64,000 nt of DNA from assembly GCF_051020955.1 (NCBI RefSeq), contig NW_027476276.1:124001-188000 (forward strand). The letters run 5' to 3'. Below, in pieces: positions 27,901-38,673 of the stretch. Origin of the DNA: Megalopta genalis (Eukaryota > Arthropoda > Insecta > Hymenoptera > Halictidae). Made by a program: the position numbers and the translations under genes. Within the stretch, counting starts at the first letter, position 1, and each line of letters begins with the position of its first letter. The notes beneath the pieces were generated by a model. That model was not told the DNA's origin. It was given only the letters and a program-made list of their open reading frames with translations, and did not search any database.

Positions 27901-28310
27901 AGCTTCAAGTCCAAGCGAAACTCATTATTTAGCTACAAATCAATGCGATATAGAAGGTTTAGCTTCAAATCCATGCGACACAAATGATTTAGCTTCTGAT
28001 ACTTACGATATCAGTGATATAGCTTCAAATGCAGACGAATCAAACGAGTTAGCTTCAAATCCGTGCGACAGAAATGATTACGCTTCAGATACTTGCGATA
28101 TAAGTGATATAGATTCAAATGAATACGAAGCAAACGAGTTAGCATCGAATCCACGAGAAACACATTATTTAGCTTCAAAACAGTGCGAATTAAAAGGCTT
28201 CGCTTCAAATCCATGCGAAACGAAAGATTTAGCTTCAAATACTTGCGAATATAAGTGATGTAGCTTCAAATGCAGACGAAACAAACGAGTTAGCTTCAAA
28301 TCCAATCGAA
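23821..28310. repeat. Duplicated diverged segment with an 8-monomer indel
   Basis: Two related stretches lie inside this span: about 23821-24600 and about 27288-28310. The offset is 3467 at the start (shared GAATAAAATGAATTAGC) and 3707 after about 24270/27990 (shared TACTTACGATATCAGTG). The second copy is therefore 240 bases, exactly eight monomers, longer, with the extra DNA around 27740-27985. Both share a CAGAACAGCGAG deletion variant near 23880 and 27347. Confidence 0.75.
24901..27260. repeat. Homogenised satellite patch
   Basis: Monomers return to the homogenised types with the 150-base order and the TTCAATGCAGGCG marker near 25866 and 26706. The stretch 25866-27240 closely resembles pieces of the 1-20 kb and 42-64 kb blocks. 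It lies between two diverged blocks, which makes the array a mosaic. No gene seen. Confidence 0.85.
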
Positions 28311-29590
28311 ACACATGATTTAGCTTCAAATCAATGTGAAGTAGAACGCTTAGTTTCAAATCTATGCGAAACACATAATTTGGCTTCAAATCAATGCGAA
28401 GTAGAAGGCTTAGCTTCAAATCCATGCGAAACACATGATTTAGCTTCAAATCCATGAGAAACACATGGTTTAGCTTCATATTCTTGCGAAACAAATGATT
28501 TAGCTTCAAATCAATGCGAAGTAGAACGCTTAGCTTCAAATCCACTCGAATCAAATGGTTTAGCTTCAAATACTTGTGATATACATGATTTAGCTTCAAC
28601 GGCAGGCGAAACAACGAGTTAGCTTCAAATACAAGCGAAACACATGATTTAGCTTCAAATCAATGCGAAGTAGAAGGATTAGCTTCAAATCCATGCGAAT
28701 CGAAATGTTTAGCTTAAAATACTTGCGATATAAATGATATAGCTTCAACTGCATGTGAAACAAACGAGTTAGCTTCAAATCCAACTGAAACACCTGATTT
28801 AGCTTCATATCAATGCGATGTAGATGGTTTAGATTCAAATCCATGAGACACAAATGATTTAGCTTCAGATACTTGTGATATAAATGATATAGCTTCAAAT
28901 GCAGGCGAAACGAATGAGTTAGATACAAATCCATGCGAAACACATTATTTGGCTTCAAATCAATGCGAAGTAGACGACGTAGCTTCAAATCCATGCGGAA
29001 CAAATGGTTTAGCTACAAATACTTGTGATATACATGATTTAGCTTCAATTGCATGCGAAACAATCGACCTAGCCTCAAATCCAAGCGAAACACATGATTT
29101 AGCATGAAATCAAGGCGAAGTAGAAGACTTAGCTCCAAATCAATGTGGAACACATGATTTAGCTTCAAATCAATCCGAAGTAAAAGGCATAACTTCAAAT
29201 CAATGCGAAGCAACCGGTTTATCTTCAAATACTTGTGATATTCATGATTTAAATTCGACTGCATGCGAAACAAGCGAGTTAACTTCAAATGCATGCGTAA
29301 CAAATGATTTAGTTTCAAATCAATGCGAAGTTGAAGGCTTAGTTTGAAAGTCATGCGACTCAAATGGTTTAGCTTCAAATACTTGTGATATACATGATTT
29401 GGCTTCAACTGCATGCGAACCGAACGAGTTAGCTTCAAATCCAAGCGTAACACATGATTTAGCTTCAAATCAATGAGAAGTAGGAGGCTTAGCTTCAAAT
29501 CCAATCGAATCACAAGATTTAGCTTCAAATCAATGAGAAGTAGAAAGCTTAGCTTAAAATCCATGCGAATCAAATGATTTAGCTTCAAAT
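27261..29590. repeat. Diverged satellite block
   Basis: Degenerate 30-base monomers, partly a second copy of the 23.8-24.6 kb segment and partly related to about 22970-23560. The stretch 28490-29052 is repeated at about 30978-31540. No homogenised-type marker deletions and no gene were seen. Confidence 0.85.
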
Positions 29591-31540
29591 ACTTGCGATA
29601 AAATTGATATAGCTTCAAATGCATGCGAAACAAACGAGTTAGCTTCAAATCCAAGCGAAACACATGATTTAGTTCCAAATCAATGCGAAGTAGAAGGCTT
29701 AGCTTCAAATCCATGCGACACAAATGATTTAGCTTCAAATACTTGCGATAGAAGTGATATAGCTTCAATGCAGGCGAAACAAACGAGTTAGCTTCAAAGC
29801 CATGCAACACAAATGATTTAGCTTCATATACTTGCGATATAAATGATATAGCTTCAAATGCAGGCGAAACAAACGAGTTAGCTTCAAATCCAAGCGAAAC
29901 ACATGGTTTAGTTTCAAATCAATGCGAAGTAGGAGGCTTATCCTCAAAGCCATGCGACACAAATGATTTAGCTTCAAATACTTGCGATATAACTGATATA
30001 GCTTCAAATGCAGGCGAAATAAACGAGTTAGCTTCAAATCTGTGCGAAACACATGATTTAGCTTCAAATCCATGCGAACCACATGATTTAGTTTCAAATC
30101 AATGTGAAGTAGTAGGCTTAGCTTCAAATCCATGCGAAACACATGATTTAGTTACAAATCAATGCGAAGCAGAAGGCTTAGCTTCAAATCCATGCGAAAC
30201 AAATGATTTAGATTCACATACTTGCGATATAAATGATATAGCTTCAAATGCAGGCGAAACAAACGAGTTAGCTTCAAATCCAAGCGAAGCACGTGATTTA
30301 CCTTCAAATTAATGCGAAGTAGAAGGCTTATCCTCAAAGCCATGCGACACAAATGATTTAGCTTCAAATACTTGCGATACAATTGATATAGCTTCAAATG
30401 CATGCGAAACAAACGAGTTAGCTTCAAATACAAGCGAAACACATGATTTAGTTCCAAATCAATGCGAAGTAGAAGGTTTAGCTTCAAATCCAAGCGAAAC
30501 ACATGATTTTCCTTCAAATTAATGCGAAGTAGAAGGCTTATTCTCAAAGCCATGCGACACAAATGATTTAGCTTCAAATACTTGCGATATAATTGATATA
30601 GCATCAACTGCAGGCGAAACAAACGAGTTAGCTTCAAAACTGTGCGAAACACATGATTTAGCTTCAAATCCATGCGAAACACATGATTTAGCTTCAAATC
30701 AATCCGAAGTAGAAGGCTTAGCTTCAAAGCCATGCGACACAAATGATTTAGCTTCAAATACTTGCGATATAACTGATATAGCTTCAAACGCAGGCGAAAC
30801 AATCGCGTTAGCTTCAAATCCAAGGGACACAAATGATTTAGCTTCAAATACTTGCGATATAATTGATAAGGCTTCAAATGCAGGCGAAACAAACGAATTT
30901 CTTTCTAATCCATGCGAAACAAATGATTTAGCTTCAAATCAATTTGAGGTAGAAAGATGAGCTTCAAATCCATGCGAATCAAATGATTTAGCTTCAAATC
31001 AATGCGAAGTAGAACGCTTAGCTTCAAATCCACTCGAATCAAATGGTTTAGCTGCAAATACTTGTGATATACATGATTTAGCTTCAACGGCAGGCGAAAC
31101 AACGAGTTAGCTTCAAATACAAGCGAAACACATGATTTAGCTTCAAATCAATGCGAAGTAGAAGGATTAGCTTCAAATCCATGCGAATCGAAATGTTTAG
31201 CTTAAAATACTTGCGATATAAATGATATAGCTTCAACTGCATGTGAAACAAACGAGTTAGCTTCAAATCCAACTGAAACACCTGATTTAGCTTCATATCA
31301 ATGCGATGTAGATGGTTTAGATTCAAATCCATGAGACACAAATGATTTAGCTTCAGATACTTGTGATATAAATGATATAGCTTCAAATGCAGGCGAAACG
31401 AATGAGTTAGATACAAATCCATGCGAAACACATTATTTAGCTTCAAATCAATGCGAAGTAGACGACGTAGCTTCAAATCCATGCGGAACAAATGGTTTAG
31501 CTACAAATACTTGTGATATACATGATTTAGCTTCAACTGC
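28490..31540. repeat. Pair of 0.56-kb copies at offset 2488
   Basis: About 28490-29052 and 30978-31540 match at offset 2488, which is 83 monomers minus two bases. Shared rare variants include a one-base deletion in GAAACAACGAGTTAGC (28610 and 31098) and GAATCGAAATGTTTAGC (near 28697 and 31185). A homogenised patch now sits between the copies. Confidence 0.75.
29591..30890. repeat. Homogenised satellite patch
   Basis: About 1.3 kb of homogenised-type monomers with the TTCAATGCAGGCG marker near 29764, embedded between diverged blocks. Part of it (about 30540-30820) resembles 55300-55560. No gene seen. Confidence 0.8.
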
Positions 31541-33933
31541 ATGCGAAACAATCGAGTTAGCTTCAAATCCAAGGGAAACAAATGATTTAGCTACAAATCA
31601 ATGCGAAGTTGAAGGCTTAGCTTCAAAGTCATGCGACACAATTGATTTAGCTTCAAATACTTGCGATATAATTGATATAGGTTCAAATGGAGGCGAAACA
31701 AACGATTTAGCTTCAAATCTAAGCGAAACACATGATTTAGTTTCAAATCAATGCGAAGTAGGAGGCTTAGCTTCAAATCCATGCGAAACAAATGATTTAG
31801 CTTCAAATGCTTGCTGTATAAATGAAGTAACTTCAAATGCAGGCGAAACAATCGAGTTAACTTCAAATCCATGCGAAACCCATGATTTAGCTTCAAATCA
31901 ATGCGAAACACATGTTTTAGCTTCATATTCTTGCGAAAGAAATGGTTTAAATTCAAATGCTAGTGATATAATTGATTTAGCATCAACTGCATGCCGAACA
32001 AACGAGTTAGTTTCAAATCCAAGAGAAACACATGATTAAGCTTCAAAACGATGCGAAACACATTGTTTAGCTTCATATTCTTGCGAAACAAATGGGTTGT
32101 CTTCACATACTTGTGATATTCATGATTTAACTTCGACTGCATGCGAAACAAACGAGTTAACTTCAAATCCATGCGAAACACATGATTTAGCTTCAAATAT
32201 TTGCGATATACATGATTTAAGTTCAACTGCATAAGAAACACACGAGATAGCATCAAATCCAAGCGAAACACATGATTTAGCTTCAAATGAATGCGAAGTA
32301 GAAAGCTTAGCTTCAAGTCCATGAGAATCAAATGATTTAGTCTTAAATACTTGTGATATGCATAATATAGTTTCAAATGCAGGCTAAATAAACGAGTTAG
32401 CTTCAAATCCACGCCAAACACATGATTTAGCTTCAAATCAATGCGAAGTAGAAGGCTTAGATTCAAATCCATGCGAAACCCATGACTTAGCTTTAAATGA
32501 ATGCGAAGTAGAAGGCTTAGCTGCAAATCCAAGCGAAACACATGATTTAGCTTCAAATCAATGCGAAGTAGAAAGCTTAGCTTCAAATCCACGCGAATCA
32601 AATGATTTAGTCTCAAATACTTGTGATATGCATGATATAGCTTCAAATGCAGGCGAAACAAACGAGTTAGCTTCAAATCCAGGCGAATCAGATGTTTAAG
32701 CTTCAAATCAATGTGAAGTAGAAGGCATAGCTTCAAATCCATGCGACACAATTGATTTAGCTTTAAATATTTTGCGATATAATTGATAAAGCTTCAAATG
32801 CAGGCGAAACAAACGAATTAGCTTCAAATCCAAGGGAAACATATGATTTAGTTTCAACTCAATGTGAAGTAGAAGGCTTAGCTTCAAATCCATGCAAAAC
32901 ACATGATTTAGTTTCAAATACTTGCGATATAAGTGATATAGATTCAACTGGAAGCGAAACAAACCAGGTAGATTCAATTCCATGCGAAACACATGATTTG
33001 GCTTAAAATTCATGCGAAACAAATGATTTAGCTTCAAATACTTGCGATATAAATGATATAACTTCAAATGCAGGCAAAACAAACGAGTTAGCTTCAAATC
33101 CATGCGGAACACATGATTTAGCTTCAAATCAATGTGAAACACATGGTTTAGCTTCATATACTTGCGAAACAAGTGGTTCAGCTTCAGATACTTGTGATAA
33201 ACATGATTTAGCTTCAACTGCATGCGAAACAATCGAGTTAGCTTCAAATCCAAGGGAAACAAATGATTTAGCTACAAATCAATGCGAAGTTGAAGGCTTA
33301 GCTTCAAAGTCATGCGACACAATTGATTTAGCTTCAAATACTTGCGATATAATTGATATAGGTTCAAATGGAGGCGAAACAAACGATTTAGCTTCAAATC
33401 TAAGCGAAACACATGATTTAGTTTCAAATCAATGCGAAGTAGGAGGCTTAGCTTCAAATCCATGCGAAACAAATGATTTAGCTTCAAATGCTTGCTGTAT
33501 AAATGAAGTAACTTCAAATGCAGGCGAAACAATCGAGTTAACTTCAAATCCATGCGAAACACATGATTTAGCTTCAAATCAATGCGAAACACATGTTTTA
33601 GCTTCATATTCTTGCGAAAGAAATGGTTTAAATTCAAATGCTAGTGATATAATTGATTTAGCATCAACTGCATGCCGAACAAACGAGTTAGTTTCAAATC
33701 CAAGAGAAACACATGATTAAGCTTCAAAACGATGCGAAACACATTGTTTAGCTTCATATTCTTGCGAAACAAATGGGTTGTCTTCACATACTTGTGATAT
33801 TCATGATTTAACTTCGACTGCATGCGAAACAAACGAGTTAACTTCAAATCCATGCGAAACACATGATTTAGCTTCAAATCAATGCGGAACACATGACTTA
33901 CCTTCAAATCAAAGCGAAGTAGAAGGTTCAGCT
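30891..33933. repeat. Diverged satellite block left of the retrotransposon
   Basis: Degenerate 30-base monomers. A 677-base segment at about 31522-32198 is repeated at about 33203-33879 (offset 1681, that is 56 monomers plus one extra T near 32770). The last monomer is interrupted after 33933 by the BEL/Pao LTR and resumes at 40874. The stretch 33691-33933 recurs just beyond the element at about 40966-41208. No gene seen. Confidence 0.9.
33929..33933. repeat. Target site duplication, left copy
   Basis: CAGCT lies directly before the TG that opens the left LTR and is repeated directly after the CA that ends the right LTR. Five bases is the size usual for BEL/Pao integration. The sequence is part of a satellite monomer (TTCAGCTTCAAAT). 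Confidence 0.85.
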
Positions 33934-34569
33934 TGTTTTTCGCGCACCGACACCGCGACCGTTGTTCGGTCTACGGGGGTTGTAAATTCCCGATTCTAAT
34001 TGACAATGTGGTTCGCGGTGCTCTGTGCCCACTTAAAGTAACAGAGCTGGTAATGATTGTTGATGACTATGTTTTTCTGCGTTTTTCTGTCCGCGCCCCG
34101 ACTGGTCGCGTTATTTTATATCGGTCACCCCCGTTTGAGATCCCTGAAGGAACCTCCACCTCCACGCCGGGACGCACTGATTGGTTTTTCTCGAAGATTG
34201 CGATTTTCCAATCAGTGTCCTCTAAGCTTTTCGTCACCACCCTCTCGTATCGTCCTACACGAGCCTTGTCTAGGAGAGGGGGGTGTTGCGTAGTTGCGTG
34301 GTCGGGAGGTCCCCTGGGGCCTGAGATATCGTCCCCGCGACGGTTGGGACTAAACTTTCTCAAGACCCGTTAAATTCTCAAATTTATGACGGGGTTGTTT
34401 TTTTCGGACCTTTCATGCCTACGACGCGTCGCGGTCATTAAAGAGACAGAAGACCCTGCTCCGATGATCTGCAGATGGAAAAAAGGTTTCCGTCTCTTTG
34501 TGATCCTCGCTGGTCCACGCCATAAACTTTCGCGAAAGCGGCCTACGGGAGGTCCTACAGAACGGAATA
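33934..34569 (-). repeat. 3' LTR (left copy)
   Basis: This 636-base direct repeat matches 40238-40873 at offset 6304. By eye it carries about 14 substitutions and two compensating one-base indels in homopolymers (T run near 34400, A run near 34480). Its outer end begins TG on the plus strand. Its inner end reads GGAATA where the other LTR reads GGAACA, so the usual CA end is mutated. Open frames across the LTR, such as a 146-codon plus-strand frame at 33933-34373, are present in both LTR copies and have no recognisable domain. Confidence 0.95.
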
Positions 34570-34582
34570 TCCTCCCCGCCTT
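34570..34582 (-). other. Polypurine tract
   Basis: On the element strand this reads AAGGCGGGGAGGA directly before the 3' LTR. It is purine except for one C. This is the expected position of the primer for plus-strand DNA synthesis in LTR retroelements. Confidence 0.8.
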
Positions 34583-34719
34583 GAGAGGGAACCGATCAAA
34601 GTGAAATGAGGAAAGTCTAATCGATGTGTGGTGACCAATGTGGATGACTAATATATGATGTGTAACGTGTATGAATGTAATGTTTCGCGTAGGCGTACGT
34701 GTATCTGAGAGCCTTATAT
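34583..34719 (-). other. Short 3' untranslated stretch of the element
   Basis: About 137 bases lie between the pol TAG stop (34720-34722) and the polypurine tract. No open frame, splice signal or envelope-like gene is visible, so the element appears to lack env. Confidence 0.7.
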
Positions 34720-37700
34720 CTATGAATTACTAAATGTAACATTCCCGGGCTGGTCATCTTCTGTCGAAGATCTGCTGCGTCCTTGGTTGTCGTCATCTGG
34801 TTGGATTGGCAATGGGACGAGTTTTTTTATGCTCCGATCGAACACATTCGTAGCAGTCTTTACTGTAACTGTGCGAATTATGCCGTCGGAGCCTGGATGG
34901 ACCTTGATGACTCGCCCCAACGGCCATTGCATGGACGGCACGTGATCTTCCCTGAGGAGGACTATAGAGTTCTCAGTGATCTGGTGATCCCCCTTGAACC
35001 ATTTACTACGACTGGTCAGCTCGTTCAAATATTCTAGATGCCAACACTTCCAAAAATGCTGTTTTAGCTGTTGAATGCGTTGCCACCCGGATAGCCGATT
35101 TGATGGAACATCTGTTAACTCGTGTTCGCGTAAACTTGTGAGAGCATCACCGATAAGGAAATGACCGGGGGTAAGAACAAGAAGATCGTTTGGTTCGGAT
35201 GAGATTGGAGTCAGAGGACGGGAATTGAGAATAGCTTCAATGTTGATAATTAAGGTATTCAAGTTTTCGAAGGTAAACAATTCAGCACCCATAACGCGTT
35301 TCAAATGTTTCTTAAATGACTTTACTGCTGCTTCCCAGAGGCCGCCGAAATGCGGAGCTTGAGGTGGAATGAAATGCCAATTAATTGAGCGATCTGCGAG
35401 GAACGAAGCTACGTTGTTGTAATGATTGTCGGAGCGCAACAATTCTCGAAGTTCTTTGAATTCGTTATTAGCTCCGATGAAATTGGAACCGTTGTCGGAG
35501 TATAGATTTTTGCAAAAACCTGGTCTTGCTATGAATCGTCCCAAAGCTGCAACAAAGGCTTCACTGGTCAAGTCGCCGACAAGCTCGAGGTGGACGGCCT
35601 TTACCGCGAGGCATACAAAAACGGCTACGTATACATTTATACGACGCTGATTCCTGTATGTTCGTTCTTTCACGAAAAAAGGCTCACAGTAGTCCACTCC
35701 TACATTTGTAAACGGACGAGATTCTGTGACTCTGGCCTTTGGTAAATCACCCATTACGTAATTGGCATGAGGTGGATTGGCTCGACAACAGCGGACGCAA
35801 CTCCGAATTGTTTTCCAAACTTGACTTCGCCCGTCTATGGGCCAGTACGCTCTTCTTGTTGCATATAATGTAGCTTGAGTACCGGCGTGCATGTGAATTA
35901 TGTGTTCGTTCTGGATGATGAGGTTGGTTGTGTGCGACTTTGGTAGGATAATAGGGTGTTTTTGCGTGAATGTCAACGTTGAATTTCTCAGTCTACCTCC
36001 GACTCGTAGTATCCCGTCTTGGTCAATGAATGGATGTAGTCTCGCTAATTTTCCGGTGATCTTATGATGCCGATGCTGTCGTATGAGATGGAATTCGTCT
36101 GCGAAGTAAGACCGTTGCAATAATTTTATAACGGTTGTCCTTGCTCGAGCTAGCTCGGTTGCCTGTAGAGTACCCTTCGTCATCCGTCCTGGCTTCCACC
36201 GTAGGCACCATGCAACGACCCGCAAAAGCCTGCTCCACGACGAGAACCGTTCGAGTAAACTTGCGTCGATGGTGGTCATAGCTAAGCAGACAGCCACCCG
36301 TTGCTCCGAGTCATCGAGAACAGGTACTAATTTCCCATTTGGCCAGTATGACTCATCCTGGTGAAGCCAAGTTGGGCCATTGCACCAGATGGATGGTCGA
36401 AGGAACTCCTCTATTGATTGTCCTCGAGAAATGAGATCTGCTGGGTTATCAGCTGAGCTAACGTGGCGCCATTCTTCAATCTTTGTTTTGGATTGGATCT
36501 CGGACACCCGGTTGGCGACGAATGTTTTTAATGTATGAGGTGACGAATTAAGCCAATGCAAAACTATTGTTGAATCTGTCCATAAAATCGTGCGGTCGAT
36601 GTGTATGTGTAATGCTTTATGAATAGTATTAATGAGCGATGATAGTAATAAGGCTCCACACAATTCGAGTCGCGGGATAGATTGACTCTTTAACGGTGCA
36701 ACCTTCGATTTGGCTGCTAGGAGTTCCACCTGCGTTTGACCCTCTGCATCTGTAGAACGGAGGTATACACAGGCTCCGTACGCCTTCTCGCTGGCGTCGC
36801 AGAATCCATGTAACTGGATGGTTGAAGCCGCAGTGATTACGGTTTTTCGATTAAATGTCACATTGTTGAGCAATGGTAGTTGCGTGTAGTATCGTGTCCA
36901 TTCCGTGTGTAAGCTCATGGGTAGCGATTCGTCCCAATCAACTTTCAAAGTCCATATTTTCTGGAGGAGAATTTTTGCCACGATGATGACTGGGCCTAGG
37001 AGACCCAACGGGTCATAAACCTTTGCTATTTCAGAACTGATCAATCGTTTGGTGACTCGAGATGCATGTGTGAGAGGCTTGACTGTGTATGTAATGGAGT
37101 CCTCGACTGAATACCAAACGATCCCGAGCGTTTTGATTGTTGAAGATTCACCGAGGTGAAGTTTCTGGTTGATATTTTGATCGGACAACCCGCTTAACAA
37201 TTCTTGGTTATTGGAATCCCATTTCCTGATATTTAGACCGGATAAGCGAAGGAGTTGTATAAGTTCGTTTCGTGACGCGAGGGCCTCTTGGATCGTGGAC
37301 GCGCCGGTGAGTGCATCATCCACATAGAAATCCTGCTGCAAGATTTTCGCGGCGGAAGGAAAGCGGTGACCTTCGTCTTGTGCCACTTGTTGGAGGCATC
37401 TGATAGCCAGATATGGGGCGGCTGATAGGCCGAATGTAACCGTATTTAGTTCATAAGTTTTTACGCAATTGTCGGTGTCACGCCAGAGGATTCTCTGGTA
37501 CCTTCTGTCTTCTGGGCGCACGAGAAATTGCCTATACATCTTCTCGATGTCGCCAGTAATAACATACTGATGGATGCGAAATCGGAGCAAAATGTAGAAC
37601 AGATCGTCCTGTATTTTGGGTCCAATGTGTAAGGTGTCGTTAAGTGAAAATCCAGTGCTTGTGATTGCAGACCCGTCGAAGACTACGCGTAATTTAGTTG

Positions 37701-38670
37701 TATCGCTCGACATTTTGATGACCCCGTGATGTGGAAGATAGTATCCTTGGTGAGATATCTGCACTTCGGACATGTGGCCAAGATCGAGATATTCTTGAAT
37801 GATTGATTGGTACTGCTGTTTGAAGTCTGGATCGCGTTTGAATTTCCGTTCTAATGAGATGAGACGCTTCAGTGCTTGCGTCTTGGATTCACCCAGCTTG
37901 TCCTTGTTTTCGTTAAATGGAAGTGCGACAACATATCTACCTTCTGTGTTTCTTGTAACGGTATTCTGAAAATGTTGTTCGCACGTCGATTCTGATTTGG
38001 ATAGATGCTGAGATTGCGGACCTTCTTCGATTTCCCAGAAACGTGCTAGCTCGCGTTGTAGTGCCGTTGTTGTATGGCATGTGACCTTCTGCCTTGGTTG
38101 TGCTGTTGGCACACTGCCTCCGATGACCCATCCAAGCATTGTCTTTTGGAGGAAAAGATCTGGGCCGTCTGGTTGAGAAAGATCAATTTGCCCTACGCAT
38201 AATATCGATAGCGCTGTTCCAGCCCCCAGTAATATGTCGATTGGTGCTGGTCGATGGAACGTTGAGTCGGCGAGCTCGATGTTGCGAGGGATTCTGAGCA
38301 TTGTGCGGTCGACTGTCTGGTCTGGTACTAATGGAGCGATGTTTGGTACGATCAAAAATGTAAGGGTTCGATGATAATTGCTGACCTTAGATTGAATGTT
38401 TGCCCTAATGGTATGGTTAGATATGGTCGACAGCGCATTGAGAGCGCCCACAGAGATGGTGCATCGATCTTGCGGCAAACGGAGCCTCTTGGCTAGATCT
38501 TCTGTCATAAAATTGGTGGTAGAGCAAGTGTCAACTAAGGCACGGCATGGTATTATGTTCTGATCGACATCGGCGACATTAATCTGAGCTGTGACTAATA
38601 ATTCGTTGGTGTCGGAATTTATTATGAAGGTGTGTGTCTGGATGGGTCTTGGGATTTTCTGCGATGGTAG
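34720..38670 (-). CDS. pol: BEL/Pao Pol polyprotein (PR-RT-RH-IN)
   Basis: This Pol region encodes the enzymes for reverse transcription and integration. The frame is continuous from the codon after the gag TGA to a TAG at 34720-34722. The first internal Met is at 38508, and the numbering below counts from it (1262 residues). Protease starts before that Met: the catalytic motif LVDTCSTTNF has its Asp at 38530-38532. Reverse transcriptase spans about 250-430, with LRVVFDGS near 273 and FYVDDAL at 394-400. RNase H spans about 565-695, with acidic residues D571, E615, D645 and D687. Integrase has a zinc-binding H869, H874, C904, C907 set and the catalytic triad D939, D1005, E1059. A conserved BEL C-terminal domain covers about 1110-1235. 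Starting at Met38508 would leave out the protease catalytic Asp, so I favour synthesis as Gag-Pol by TGA readthrough. No frameshift or other internal stop is present. Confidence 0.95.
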   Translation of the reverse strand, partial: LPSQKIPRPIQTHTFIINSDTNELLVTAQINVADVDQNIIPCRALVDTCSTTNFMTEDLAKRLRLPQDRCTISVGALNALSTISNHTIRANIQSKVSNYHRTLTFLIVPNIAPLVPDQTVDRTMLRIPRNIELADSTFHRPAPIDILLGAGTALSILCVGQIDLSQPDGPDLFLQKTMLGWVIGGSVPTAQPRQKVTCHTTTALQRELARFWEIEEGPQSQHLSKSESTCEQHFQNTVTRNTEGRYVVALPFNENKDKLGESKTQALKRLISLERKFKRDPDFKQQYQSIIQEYLDLGHMSEVQISHQGYYLPHHGVIKMSSDTTKLRVVFDGSAITSTGFSLNDTLHIGPKIQDDLFYILLRFRIHQYVITGDIEKMYRQFLVRPEDRRYQRILWRDTDNCVKTYELNTVTFGLSAAPYLAIRCLQQVAQDEGHRFPSAAKILQQDFYVDDALTGASTIQEALASRNELIQLLRLSGLNIRKWDSNNQELLSGLSDQNINQKLHLGESSTIKTLGIVWYSVEDSITYTVKPLTHASRVTKRLISSEIAKVYDPLGLLGPVIIVAKILLQKIWTLKVDWDESLPMSLHTEWTRYYTQLPLLNNVTFNRKTVITAASTIQLHGFCDASEKAYGACVYLRSTDAEGQTQVELLAAKSKVAPLKSQSIPRLELCGALLLSSLINTIHKALHIHIDRTILWTDSTIVLHWLNSSPHTLKTFVANRVSEIQSKTKIEEWRHVSSADNPADLISRGQSIEEFLRPSIWCNGPTWLHQDESYWPNGKLVPVLDDSEQRVAVCLAMTTIDASLLERFSSWSRLLRVVAWCLRWKPGRMTKGTLQATELARARTTVIKLLQRSYFADEFHLIRQHRHHKITGKLARLHPFIDQDGILRVGGRLRNSTLTFTQKHPIILPKSHTTNLIIQNEHIIHMHAGTQATLYATRRAYWPIDGRSQVWKTIRSCVRCCRANPPHANYVMGDLPKARVTESRPFTNVGVDYCEPFFVKERTYRNQRRINVYVAVFVCLAVKAVHLELVGDLTSEAFVAALGRFIARPGFCKNLYSDNGSNFIGANNEFKELRELLRSDNHYNNVASFLADRSINWHFIPPQAPHFGGLWEAAVKSFKKHLKRVMGAELFTFENLNTLIINIEAILNSRPLTPISSEPNDLLVLTPGHFLIGDALTSLREHELTDVPSNRLSGWQRIQQLKQHFWKCWHLEYLNELTSRSKWFKGDHQITENSIVLLREDHVPSMQWPLGRVIKVHPGSDGIIRTVTVKTATNVFDRSIKKLVPLPIQPDDDNQGRSRSSTEDDQPGNVTFSNS

Positions 38671-38673
38671 TCA
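38671..38673 (-). promoter_or_regulatory. Candidate readthrough stop TGA-CTA between gag and pol
   Basis: Gag ends in TGA and pol continues in the same frame without any other stop, with no overlap or frameshift. The six bases are TGACTA. UGA followed by CUA is an established high-readthrough context in animal mRNAs and some viruses. The protease active-site Asp lies 47 codons downstream and has no Met before it in frame, so some recoding is needed to make an active protease. The alternative is that this TGA is a chance nonsense mutation in a formerly single gag-pol frame. Confidence 0.6.

Noticed and set aside
1..33933. CRISPR array
   Set aside because: Units are contiguous 30-base repeats with no unique spacers, in an insect-like genome with an LTR retrotransposon.
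33933..34373. Open frames of 146, 98 and 78 codons in each LTR
   Set aside because: They are in both LTRs because the LTRs are duplicates. They lack domains, and the 146-codon frame runs against the element's transcription.
34570..34719. Envelope gene downstream of pol
   Set aside because: Only about 150 bases lie between pol and the LTR, too short for any env.
34783..35650. Plus-strand frames at 34783-35037 and 35426-35650, opposite pol
   Set aside because: They are antisense shadows of conserved integrase and C-terminal sequence.
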